This document shows, piece by piece, positions 54,701 to 63,564 of a DNA stretch of 64,000 bases. This DNA comes from Heligmosomoides polygyrus polygyrus (Eukaryota; Nematoda; Chromadorea; Rhabditida; Heligmosomidae): contig OX377204.1 of the NCBI GenBank assembly GCA_947396885.1, positions 48,781,139 to 48,845,138 of the forward strand. Direction: 5' to 3'. Position numbers and translations under genes: made by a program. The first letter of the stretch is position 1, and each line of letters begins with the position of its first letter. Under the pieces are notes generated by a model that saw only the letters and a list, made by a program, of their open reading frames with translations, ran no database searches and was not told where the DNA came from.

Positions 54701-57700
54701 ACTCGAAAAGTGGATGCCACACGAGTTGGCGAGCGGCAAAAATTGTCCGTTTCGAGATTTATTGTTCTATAGTTTTACGCGACAAAGTGACCCGTTTTGG
54801 ATCGAATCATCACTTGTGATGAAAAGTGGATTCTGTATGATAACACGAAACGTTCCGGGCAGTGGTTGGACGCCGACGGGCCCCTTAGGCATTTTCCTAA
54901 GGCGAACCTCCACCAAAAAAGGTAATGGTCACTGGATGGTGGTCGGCGGCTGATGTGAAACATTGCAGCTTTTTGGCACCAAGTCAAACAACCACAGCAG
55001 AGTCCTACTGTAGGGAAGTCGACGAAACGCACCAAAACTTGCGTCGACTCCAGCCTGCATTGCTAAACAGAAGAGGCCCGATTTTTTTTTGCACAATGAT
55101 GCCGGCCGCACGATTCACAAATCAAAATATACACAAAATATTCAAAAATTGAAGGAATTAAGGGTTGATGTTCTGTCTAACCCGCCATAGACCTCTCACC
55201 AACCGACTACCACCTTTTCAAAAACTTTTAGAACTTTATTGCTGGTAAAACCTTCACCAATCCGGACCATGCCAAAAGAGCTTCCATGGATTCTGTCGAA
55301 TCTCGACCACCTAATTTTTTCGCCGATGGAATAAGTCGACCTGGTGGCCCGTTGGCAAAGACGTGCTGATTCGAGCGGTGCTTAATTCGACTAAATCCGA
55401 TAAGATTTGAGAAAGTTATAGTACAATCACAGCACAGTAAAAGTGAAGGCAGTTCAAAGTGAAGCACTCAAAACGCTGGGAACTCTCCGAACAACCTAAT
55501 ACTTCGCCTTATTTGTCCACAGCATCGAAACTTTTATTTGGCATACTACTGATAAGGTTATCAATCACCGTTTGTTCTTCACTACCCCATGCGTCAAGTA
55601 TGGCATTCTTCGGCTCAGAAAACGAGGAGTCAGCGGTTCCATTTTTAAACACCTTGTGTACAATAATGCCCCACTGGTTATCCTCTGTGTTAAGACCTGG
55701 TAAAGAACAATCGCGTCGCTGCAGAAGTTCGGCTCTACTAGCATTAGGCAAGTCTGTGATCGACTGTGAAACGCATATGGCTGCATTATCTTGCTGAGGG
55801 ACAAGGTTGTGCCCATGAAATCTTCTCAGATGTGGCAGCAAATGATCTCTGCGCAATCCCTGATACCCCTCGCTGTTCATCTTGCACAAGACGAACTCCA
55901 ACGCAACAGGTCCGTATCCAGAAAAGAAAGCCCAAGCAATGAGACTTCTACCGCCAAAGCTGCGCCTGGAGAACACTCGTTCCTCTATCTATCTCCAATA
56001 GCGTCTACTCCCGTCGGGTCCTCCAATGTTCTACCTATTTTCATCGGAAAATACGACCTAAAAGTCAAAAATGTACTTTTCTTGCAAAGTTCGCTGCAGG
56101 CGTATCTCACATTTTCCACCCGTGCTCATGCGAGCCGAGCACACTCGAACCTATCAGGCTTACGGCAGGCCGTCTTTCCAAGGGGCTCGCTCCATAGGTT
56201 GACGAACGATATGTCACCTTGGTTTAGGGTGCGTAGTATCGTTCATTTCGATACTAGGAATACTAGGATTTCCACAGATTCGCTGTAAATACACAACCGT
56301 TTTGCGAAAATTTGTGTACACATAAACCCAGCATTTCTAGAGTGCTAGGGCTAAAATATTTCTATGACTTTAACAAATAGGGCTACGAAGGTCCAAGTAT
56401 GTGAGGAGTGAAGGAGATTTTCGGATTTAGGTTTGTTCCGATTATGTGGATAGTGAACCTGATCAAGAAGCAATACGCGGCCAAGAAAATTGACACCATT
56501 CAGATGTCCATGCTATTGAAGCAGGTAAGCCTTGCTCCCGGTATTGAAATCTCGGTTTCACTGGCGTTCAGATACGGGTGCGGATGGTACTAATTTCAGG
56601 TGTACAGCTACCGTGACGGCTTCGCCATGCTGTTCGTTTATGACTGGGTTAAAATACCCTTGGTGTACACGCAGGTACAAAAGATTTTTCTAGGATGCTC
56701 CGTTAAACAGCCTGTGGTTAGATATAAGACAGAAAGCATCTTTAGGTGGTGGCCATCGCCACATACGGATACTTCTTCATCTGCTTGATCGGTCGGCAAC
56801 CGAAGCTGGATCAAAAGTCGATGGAAACGGTTAGAGGAATAAGTAGCTCTTGAGAAAAACGGGTACAATTTTAAGAGAAGCACTCCTCTATTTTCTGTCA
56901 TCAGTAACGAGGGAAATTGTCACAAAACGTTGGAACAAAGACGTTGAGCACCGACGCATACATACTTTAACTGTAGAAGAACACAAGTTCGTGACAGTTA
57001 AGTGAAGTAAAGCTGTCAGTTATGAAGGCACGTAGGAGGGACACCCTCTGCAGTCTTTTGTCGAAGATCGATATGTTAAAACCCTTCCAGGAGATCACCA
57101 TTCTATTCCCGATCTTCACCACCTTCCAAATGCTGTTCTATCTTGGCTGGCTGAAGGTCGGGCAGTTCCTCATGAATCCGTTTGGCGAGGATGATGACGA
57201 CTTCGGTTGGTCCCTTTTTATTTCGGAGATCTGTCCTACTCACAGAAGTCTTCGTGTTTGCTTTCATCAACCTCGTTTCCATCGCGAACACTTTCCTGAG
57301 CTAGCTGGCTGCCGCTAGACATCCGAGCGCATTTCAGAGCTCAACTATGTACTGGACCGAAACACGTGCATTGCTCATATGATGGCGACTGAGCTCGCCG
57401 ATCAGTGTCCCAATGTTGGAGCTCCTATGGAGAAGCTCATTCCACATACAAGGGCGTCATTTAAAATACAGGTCTGCTTACTCAGTGGAACAAAAGGAAT
57501 TAGGAGAGCTTTAATCTTTTCAGGACGTCATTCCAAAATCGCACTTGGCCTCGTTCAAACTGACCGAGAAAGAGATGAAGCTGATCAAGCCCGAAGACAT
57601 CGAGGAGAGCGAACGGCTGTTGGCAGAGAAGAAGGGACACAGACAGCGACTGGGCCACCTCGTGTCCAAGGCCATTGACGACGCAAAGAGGTGCGTTCCG

Positions 57701-57803
57701 AATCGTTGTTTTCAAACCTAACTCAGCGATTCGTTCCAGAAATTCGAAGAAGAATGGCGATATCGAGGAAGGTAGCGAGGACGACGATACGAAGCGCTTA
57801 TGA
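48660..57803 (+). CDS. Bestrophin-family chloride channel, 11 coding exons
   Basis: Exons: 48660-48785, 53196-53323, 53382-53502, 53558-53694, 56431-56524, 56600-56674, 56746-56829, 57091-57205, 57338-57471, 57524-57690, 57740-57803. Their lengths sum to 1,245 nt, exactly 414 codons plus TGA, with every phase matching. Bestrophins are pentameric calcium-activated anion channels in the plasma or organelle membrane. Visible hallmarks are the N-terminus MTISYDEEF, the neck segment YIPLSFLLGFF with ARWWEQF, the helix LYCF-type YDWVKIPLVYTQ, and the acidic calcium clasp NPFGEDDDDFELNYVLDRN. The C-terminus is short and ends in an acidic tail (EEGSEDDDTKRL), so it resembles a compact nematode paralogue. 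All introns start GT and end AG. The weakest site is the exon 2 acceptor (GTTGAAG). An in-frame upstream ATG at 48498 would add 54 residues with a signal-like LLLLLSLPS stretch, but family conservation favours 48660. Confidence 0.93.
49031..49116. repeat. Two adjacent perfect hairpins in bestrophin intron 1
   Basis: TGTTATAACACCTTC (49031-49045) pairs with 49068-49082. Directly after it, AAAAAGGTTCGT (49083-49094) pairs with 49105-49116. Arms are 15 and 12 bp, both perfect. Confidence 0.8.
49290..52207 (-). mobile_element. RTE-type LINE (second family) in bestrophin intron 1
   Basis: CGCTGCCTTTCCCATCT at 49273-49289 and 52208-52224 is a 17-bp target duplication around a 2.9-kb minus-strand element. 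The 5' leader begins GGCGATGTCCGTTCCTCC. The 3' end has a GAA-repeat tail (49289-49333). It is the long relative of the deleted copy at 14.0-15.2 kb and lies antisense to the bestrophin gene. Confidence 0.93.
49332..51900 (-). pseudogene. RTE endonuclease/reverse transcriptase pseudogene
   Basis: Reading on the minus strand: VATLNVGTLTGRS and VDFCAVQETRW (endonuclease start, about 51900-51800), then a frameshift beside a roughly 20-bp duplication at 51770-51800. A 409-codon frame (51694-50465) follows with VIIVAGDLNGHVG, then the linker. The RT comes in pieces: IPIWKKKGSPADCSSYCPI, LVLEKAFDRVP (motif A), FGVHQGSALSPLLF (motif B), DVALADDVMLASED (motif C, YADD altered to LADD). The tail has MLRWTAGVTRMDRIRN, RLRWYGHVLRGKKD and KRPRGRPKQRWLD. 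At least four frame breaks; inactive. Confidence 0.9.
52225..53195. other. 3' part of bestrophin intron 1, no other feature
   Basis: Intronic sequence between the LINE and exon 2. Open frame 52423-52659 has no motif. Confidence 0.6.
53196..53694 (+). CDS. Bestrophin exons 2-4 with 55-58 nt introns
   Basis: Exon 2 (53196-53323) encodes YVLDEKQKEYF and the neck-forming IPLSFLLGFF, ending inside a Trp codon. Exon 3 (53382-53502) completes it and encodes WEQFNWISWPDKMMMMV. Exon 4 (53558-53694) encodes SGISVRTLKRFPTERHMVEA and again ends inside a Trp codon. Introns are 58 and 55 nt. The exon 2 acceptor (TTGAAG) was chosen because alignment with bestrophins needs exactly this join. Confidence 0.92.
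54206..55499 (+). mobile_element. Full-length mariner (1,294 bp) in bestrophin intron 4
   Basis: TIRs TTAGGTTGTCCGGAAAGTTC (54206) and inverted TTAGGTTGTTCGGAGAGTTC (55499) are flanked by TA on both sides (54204-54205, 55500-55501). The length is normal for mariner. The transposase reads on the plus strand but is broken. Confidence 0.93.
54389..55300 (+). pseudogene. Mariner transposase pseudogene
   Basis: N-terminal helix-turn-helix region with FRTGDFSLEDDPRSGR, LRAILDDELKELVEAEPFQI and AEELDVSKSAVADAL in one frame (to 54819). Then, after shifts, come RIITCDEKWILYDNTKRSG (first catalytic aspartate), ANLHQKRVMVTGWWSAADVK-like sequence (HQK read as a frame-shifted piece) and REVDETHQNLRRLQPALLN. 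FLHND replaces the usual FLHDN near 55090, and the third aspartate block is not readable. Several frameshifts; inactive. Confidence 0.88.
55502..56430. other. Rest of bestrophin intron 4
   Basis: Open frames on both strands at 55459-56288 carry no convincing motif. Intronic by the bestrophin model. Confidence 0.5.
56431..56829 (+). CDS. Bestrophin exons 5-7
   Basis: Exon 5 (56431-56524) encodes FVPIMWIVNLIKKQYAAKKI. Exon 6 (56600-56674) encodes LFVYDWVKIPLVYTQ. Exon 7 (56746-56829) encodes a membrane helix VVAIATYGYFFICLIGRQ. Acceptors are GATTTAG, ATTTCAG and TCTTTAG; introns are 75 and 71 nt. Confidence 0.93.
57091..57803 (+). CDS. Bestrophin exons 8-11
   Basis: Exon 8 (57091-57205) carries TTFQMLFYLGWLKVGQFL and the clasp GEDDDDF. 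Exon 9 (57338-57471) gives ELNYVLDRNTCIAHMMA. Exon 10 (57524-57690) is a charged cytosolic segment (KLTEKEMKLIKPEDIEESER). Exon 11 (57740-57803) is the acidic C-terminus and TGA. Confidence 0.93.
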
Positions 57804-57837
57804 ACTCGTGAGGGGTGTCCCCCATCAATAACCTTTT

Positions 57838-57843
57838 AATAAA
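57838..57843 (+). promoter_or_regulatory. Polyadenylation signal AATAAA of bestrophin
   Basis: AATAAA begins 35 nt after the bestrophin stop codon, a normal nematode spacing. Confidence 0.75.
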
Positions 57844-58129
57844 AGCATTACATTGATTAACCATTCATTTGGAGTGAGTGCTTAGTTCTATCTGACGCAT
57901 GGGTCACCAAGGTATAGTGCCAGAGTTCATGTACTTCAGGAATTTCGAAGTATCCTACTATATATAAGCGAGAACGGTCGTTTGTCTGTGGGTGAGTGCG
58001 TGTGTTTGTGGGTGTGTTTGTTTGCACAGAAGTGCTGAAGGAGTGTGTTGGGAGGAATTATAGGGAAGCGGGGGGGGGGGGGGAGAAGGGGTTGTAGTTG
58101 TCACCAGTTGTCAACTGTTGTAGTTGTCG

Positions 58130-58530
58130 ACAAGCGTCCATGTTCAGATGACATGTCACCAATGTCGCGCAAAGAACGTTAAGGTTGAGAAGAGGTGTCA
58201 CCGATGTCCCGCAAGGGGTGTTCGGATTCAGACGACATGTGACTGATGTCGTGCAAAGCAGGCCCGACTTGAGAAGACATGCCACCGACGTCGTTCATCA
58301 GGTGCCTGGATTCAGAAGAGGTGTCACCAATGCCGCGAAAGGCCTTCCAGACTCAGACGACGTGTCACCGATGACGCGCCAGTGTTTCGGATACTCACAA
58401 CGTGTTAACGATGACATGCAAAGCACGTTCAGGTTGAGAACACATGTCACCGACGTTGTTCAACAGGCGTCCGGGTTCAGAAGAGGTGTCACCGATGTCG
58501 CGCGAGGGTTCCGGATTTAGAGGACGTGTT
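58130..58530. repeat. 42-bp minisatellite, about 9 copies
   Basis: A unit like GTCACCGATGTCGCGCAAGG plus TTCGGATTCAGAAGA repeats every 42 bp with 15-30 percent divergence. The 14-codon period keeps a plus frame open (58185-58520, repeating RRGVTDVVQ). It lies about 290 bp past the bestrophin polyadenylation signal. Confidence 0.85.
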
Positions 58531-59115
58531 ACCAGTGAAGGTGGGACCAGTAATGGGGGACCGGTGAGGGGGATCCAGTGAAGGGGGAACCGGTGAAGGA
58601 GGGGAGAGGAGTCCAGTGAAGGGGGACCGGTGAATGAGGGGAGAGGGGTACACTGAAGATGGGACCGGTGAGGAAGGGACCAGTAATGGGGACAGGTGAA
58701 GGGGAGGGGGGGGGGGTGGTCCAGTGAAGGGTGGACCGGTGAAGGAGGGGAGGGGTCCAGTGAATGGGGACCGATAGAAGGTTAGCCAGTGAAAGAGGGA
58801 ACCAGGTGAAGGGGGACCGGTGAGGAAGGTACCAGTAATGAGGACCGGTGAATGGGGGGAAGGGGTCCAGTGGAGGGGGACCGAAAAAGGGTTGATGGAT
58901 AAAAGGGGGACGAGTGAGGGTGGGACCAGTGATGGGGATCGGTGAAGGATAGGATGACCAGCAAAGAGGGGACCAGTAAGGGGAGGTCCAGTGAAGGTGG
59001 GAACAGTAGTAGGGACCGACGAAGGGGGGAGGGGCCAGTGAAGGGTGAACCGGAAAAGGGCTGACAATAAAGGGGAACCAGTGATAAGGGATCAGTTAAG
59101 GGTGGTCCAGTGAAG
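58530..59115. repeat. G-rich minisatellite, 14-30 bp units
   Basis: Variants of GGGGACCGGTGAAG and GGGACCAGTGAAG repeat irregularly for about 590 bp, with strong purine bias on the plus strand. The minus-strand frame 58489-59067 (FTGPP-type repeats) follows from the period. A 13-G run (about 58071-58083) sits upstream. Confidence 0.85.
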
Positions 59116-59119
59116 GTGA

Positions 59120-60300
59120 TGGACCTGTTTTGCCCTATTCCGCTATACCATTCTATATAGCAAAACCAGTTTTTTACTGTAATGAATGATGAAGGTCTAA
59201 AGAGGAGAAAAAGACGTTCGGAATGTTCTATTCTCCGGGTTTGGGGCGACGCCCCAACCAGACGTTTGGCGGCCGGCAGGCCATTGAACGTCTGGTTATA
59301 GAATACGTTACGAAGCGCCTAGGCGAATCCATATCATGCAGCTTATAATGTTACGTGAAGCAACAAATGAAGCATAATTATAAGCTCAAAATTTACTTCA
59401 GAAAAATTCTCCCTGCTTTGCTCAGGGCTATCCACATCAATGCGAAAAGCAGGCATGAAGAAAAAGGAGAACAGCTATACACATTCAGGTTAGTATTGAA
59501 AGAATGTAGTGAAAGAAGGCAGCATAAACGTAAAACATTTTAAAGGCTCTGCCTGGAATTATATAATAAATAGACACCTTCCCATACTTCATCAAGGACA
59601 AGGTAAAAGCCGAGGTGCTGGACTTCAAGCCCAGTCCAAAAGCTTCTTTGTTCTATACCCATAACACCACGGGTTTATTGTGTAAGACTCGATGACCTTT
59701 GTGGATAAACACTAAAATGAGAATTGTCCTTAAATGAATAGAGACGAAAACCCTGCTTAAATTTGATGAGTTTTTCCAGTACGGGAGAATAAACGGTGTC
59801 GAAGGCAACTTCCGTTGGAGCGCTCCCACAATCAAGGGCAAATGGCCCACTGAAGCTACTGGGAATTGCTATTTACTTTCAATGACCTTATATTTTGCAC
59901 CGAAACAAGGCCACTATTATCTCCACTTGTGAAGCGCATTCGAACCATACGATACTGAAAAACCACAGTGTTGAACACAATTATTTATTAGCAAAGCTGA
60001 GGTAAGGCTAGGCTAGTCACATGCAACTGCCTGCTTTCATAACCTTATGAGTGCTTGTCTCAATTCTCTAATTTTCTTTTGACTGCCTTTTTTCTATATA
60101 TATAAACACTCCGATGGAAGAACGAAGGAAAGCAATGCCTCCTTCATGAACGCGTGTCCCCTCTTTATCGAAAAAATCTACTTGTGAAGAGAAAATACTG
60201 CGCCTAGAGAGGTAAACGAACAACGAGGATTTCTCATGGAGACATTGCTGGCATACTGCTCTAGTCCAAGCTTTCTATTCTGACCCTCGACAGAAGTATT
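59120..60300. other. No gene; small palindrome
   Basis: TTGGGGCGACGCCCCAA (about 59240-59256) is a perfect hairpin followed by CCAGACGTT/AACGTCTGG arms, possibly a foldback MITE. The rest is plain. Confidence 0.45.
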
Positions 60301-60312
60301 ACATACAGAGCA

Positions 60313-60417
60313 TCAGTTTCGCTGGATTTGTTCTTCAGAATCCTGCACCGTGAACGAGTGGACGATTTCGTGATAATACGACCGCTCCGGAGAGAATCGA
60401 ATGCTAGGGAAATCCGT
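60313..60417 (-). CDS. Tentative minus-strand terminal exon
   Basis: A TGTTTCAG acceptor (minus) opens 34 codons, beginning TDFPSIRFSPERSYYHEI, to TGA. About 75 nt upstream on the minus strand a GTAAGTTC donor ends a short stretch (KAFHMKRSG) in matching phase. The product is unknown; a small gene fragment is possible. Confidence 0.3.
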   Translation of the reverse strand, partial: TDFPSIRFSPERSYYHEIVHSFTVQDSEEQIQRN

Positions 60418-60639
60418 CTGAAACATGTAAGAGATCAGTATCATTGACTCTCCGACTCTACCCACTAACGAGGGAGGATTACGAACTTACCCCTGACCTT
60501 TTCATGTGAAATGCCTTTTCTGGTACTTTCCAGAGTGCTTAATCCAGATATGGAATCGAAATGCCTGCGAGGTAGTTTGAACATAATAGGGAGGAGAGTT
60601 GAATGTTCACTGACGCAAGCGGAACTGCAGAGTCAATGC

Positions 60640-60725
60640 ACAGTCAATGCACATAGCGGCTGCAGTCGTACAGAAGTGGGTAATAGCTCGCGGTCCTATT
60701 CGGGTGGTTGAGAGTTCGGTTCCAA
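60640..60725 (+). repeat. Possible tRNA-like SINE remnant
   Basis: GTGGGTAATAGCTCGCGG (box A-like) and GAGTTCGGTTCC (box B-like) are spaced about 40 bp apart. No cloverleaf and no second copy were confirmed. Confidence 0.3.
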
Positions 60726-61199
60726 AGCTGTGCTCCCTCCTCTCATTTCTGATTTGGAGTACAAGAATGTACTTCTCACCGGCTTTCTTATCTATATTCA
60801 TTTTATTACTAGTAAGGGCATCTATGAACATTAGCACTGGCGAAGGAGTGTAAAAAAAACAAATGCGCAGCGCTCCGCATATCGAATACGGGCAACTCTC
60901 CTCCTGCTTGGATCCTCTCGAGATCTCTACATCTCCTTAATCGGTTTACGCGAGTTTGATAAGAGCTGCCCTAGGAAAACACCTAGTGAACGCATACTGT
61001 CGTCTCCCCATCCACCCCTACGACTTCATTTTTCGTGACGGTTGGTGGACTGCCGAATTTTATTCACATGTAAGACATTCCAAGTGCGACTGTCAATGAA
61101 TCTTGGTATGATCCTGTTAAGATGAATGTTGATATTTGGCTTCGGCCAAGATTGTTATATATCTTCATTCCTGACGGCTGACGGCGTTGTCGCCTTCTT

Positions 61200-62283
61200 C
61201 AGAGATCTCACTAGCAATTGTCTGCAATGCAACGTCTTTAAGTGGTCGGGTGAGTTTCACAAGCAAGTTAGAAATCTTGCTATGGGCCAAAGACTAGCAC
61301 CGGTACTCGCGGTTGCGTTCATGTCGAAGGTAGAACGCCCTGTGTTGGGACGCATGCCCACCGTGTACTGCCGGTATATCGATAACTGTTTTGTCATATG
61401 TCCAACCCAACAGGAGATGGACACATGTTTTGATATAGTGAACAGGCAGTCGGAACATATAAAATTCACGCGTGAAAGGCCCACCGCTAACTGGCTCGCA
61501 TTCCTCAACGTGCAAGTACTTCTTTCTGGTGGGTCCTACAGGACCAGATGGTATCGGAAACCAGCAAGCAAGAATATCATTACTCATTACGCATCAGCAC
61601 ATCCATCGAGGTCTAAGAAAGCTGTGATCCGAAATATGTTTCGCACGGCTCGCACAGTTTCATCTGAAGGCGAGGATGTGGCTTATTCATTGGATACGGC
61701 TCGCTCCATTGCGATGCAAAATGGATGCGCTAATATAAGCCGGATCATCGGACCAAGACGACAATCAACAGCTATCAGGGAGCTTGAGGACCAACACTCG
61801 AAGATGGTGTTTTGCGTACCATTTTTTCTGACCCGTGTAACAGCAGCAATTCGGGGTTGAGTACGAGCATCTGACCTTCAGGACGACGATGTGAGGGTTA
61901 TTGAGATTCCCCCTACCAACTTGAAAGCGCAGTTAGTACGAAATCGCATGTACGGTCGTATATGCACTACACCCTTTCGCGTCATCTGTCCATTTGGGAA
62001 TGTAGGAGACTGCACAACATCGGGTGTAGTATATCTTATAACATGTTGCGACTGCAAGGAAGAGTATGTTGGGGAGACTGGGAGACCCTTGTGCGTAAGA
62101 ATAAAGGAGCACCTTCACAGGCTACGTACATCTCGAACGTCCACTCCTTTAGGTGATCACAGGGTTAACTATCATGGAAACAGATGTTTTGATGTGGAGG
62201 TAAAGATCCCAGCGCGTGAGTCTGATATCTCAGCGCGACGTACTCCGGAAGGGCTATATATTGCGGTTAGGACACACAATTAA
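61200..62283 (+). pseudogene. Penelope-like RT / GIY-YIG pseudogene
   Basis: Coding similarity starts at SNCLQCNVFKWSGEFHKQ just after the inverted arm. RNLAMGQRLAPVLAVAFM and CRYIDNCFVI follow; the second catalytic aspartate is Asn. ANWLAFLNVQV and KNIITHYASAHPSRSKK come next. An in-frame TGA at 61858-61860 interrupts a frame that otherwise continues unshifted to the GIY-YIG nuclease (SGVVYLITC, EEYVGETGRPLCVRIKEH) and ends at TAA 62281-62283. Compared with element 1 it keeps a single frame but has a dead polymerase motif and one stop. Confidence 0.92.
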
Positions 62284-62564
62284 CAGAAGGAACGAGTGCG
62301 TTGCAATAGCTCAAGATCTTGCACCATTTGCCGACATGTATGGATTGTGATCGGTAATATTCACCAACATATAGTGATTACATGAGTTTGCCACTCACTT
62401 TTTCACATCCAGCGGCCATTGACGGTAAACGACTCTCGTTTCTGAAGTCGTCCATTCTATAAATTTGAGGTGCAGTTTTAGTTCCTTTTCGCTTTGTGAA
62501 CTTGCTTAGCAGTACGAAATGGAGTTTGGGGGGATAGTTTCTTGAATTCGATTCGATTCTTCCA

Positions 62565-62600
62565 GGCTCTGAAGAAGGCGACAACGCCGAAACGTCAGCC
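62565..62600 (+). ncRNA. Minimal hammerhead-ribozyme-like motif in Penelope-like element 2
   Basis: The same 36-nt layout as at 19062: GGCT/AGCC stem I, CTGAAGA core, GGCG-ACAA-CGCC stem II, GAAA, then CGTC with predicted cleavage after C62596. The inverted copy in the left arm (61170-61207, minus) lacks GAAAC and the GGCT strand, so it cannot fold. Confidence 0.75.
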
Positions 62601-62666
62601 ATCAGGAATGAAAATATGTAGCAATCTTGGCCGAAGCTAAATATCAACATTCATTTTATTCACATG

Positions 62667-63560
62667 GTTTTCTCGTAATCACTTCCAATCCGACACGTTC
62701 TGACATCTGGAAGGTTTTGGGCTCTACTTTGCAGATAGTCGTAATTACGAGCTAACAATACGACCTCGTCAACACATGCGAAGTAGAGGCTCCCAGTCGT
62801 TCTTCGGAAACCTCTATTTAGCCAGTTTACCACATTTAGCAGACTCAAGGGTTAACACGGAGGGTAACGGCGAAAGTGGATCTCCTCGTGGTATCCCCTT
62901 TGAATGTTCAGATGAACAGAACGTGACAATACCTTCGCAGCAGCACTTCTACTTACACAAAGCAGTTGAAAAGCTTTGGCCAGATTATCCTCGATCCGGT
63001 AGTTTCTCATCATCAGTGCTTTCCATGTTGAAGGTGTTTCGATACTGTGAAAGGCTTTTTGAAGTCGATGAATAGCGCGCTACATTTAAACTCGTACGGC
63101 TTTTTCCGCAGGATGCTCAAAGTGTGCATGTGGTGAACTGTGGAATAACTGTAAAATCCAGTTTGCTCTTCGGGAACGACGCAGCAGTAGTTATTGACAG
63201 CCTTTCCCAGTCGCTCGTTGAGAATTTTTGTCGTAGCGGTGTAAATCGCTGACAGCAGTGAGATCGGTCGGTAGTTCGCAACATCTAACGCATCTCTTTT
63301 TCATAGGACAGGATGGTATAAGAGAAACTACTCTCTTGGAACAGCTTTTATGGAAATGACGGTATTGAAGAATCGACGTGGGAGGTTGACAGCACGTACT
63401 CAGTTTTGCCGAAAAGACGGTGGAGGTGGAACGAACCAGAAGAAGGGAAATAGGAGGCCATGAAGGGATTGGCGTAGGGCGATGTGAGTAGATCCAACAC
63501 ACAGTTTCAGCAAGCGGATCGCTGCAGGTTGCGCGATAACTTCTGGTATTTTTTCAGGGG
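62667..63560 (-). mobile_element. Decayed LINE reverse transcriptase
   Basis: In changing minus-strand frames one reads a variant of NYRPISLLSAIYT (about 63285-63240), EEQTGFYSYSTVHHMHTL, LFIDFKKAFHS (motif A, about 63075), QRGIPRGDPLSPL (motif B, about 62895) and FACVDEVVLLARNYDYLQ (motif C with FADD lost, about 62770). Penelope-like element 2 lies immediately to its left. Confidence 0.7.
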
Positions 63561-63564
63561 TCAA

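Larger units (their letters stand above)
61071..62652 (+). mobile_element. Penelope-like retroelement 2, 5'-truncated
   Basis: A 14-bp duplication ATTTTATTCACATG (61057-61070, 62653-62666) frames the insertion. A left tail like that of element 1 (TCAATGAATCTTGGTATGAT) is followed by an inverted copy (61122-61207) of the right terminus (62564-62654), truncated RT, GIY-YIG and a right end with a hammerhead-like motif. The architecture matches element 1 although the sequences are well diverged. Confidence 0.93.

Noticed and set aside
58130..58530. CRISPR-like array
   Set aside because: Diverged tandem minisatellite with no repeat-spacer alternation.
58489..59067. 192-codon minus-strand Pro/Thr-rich open frame
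   Set aside because: It is the translation of the G-rich minisatellite; the open frame follows from the repeat period.
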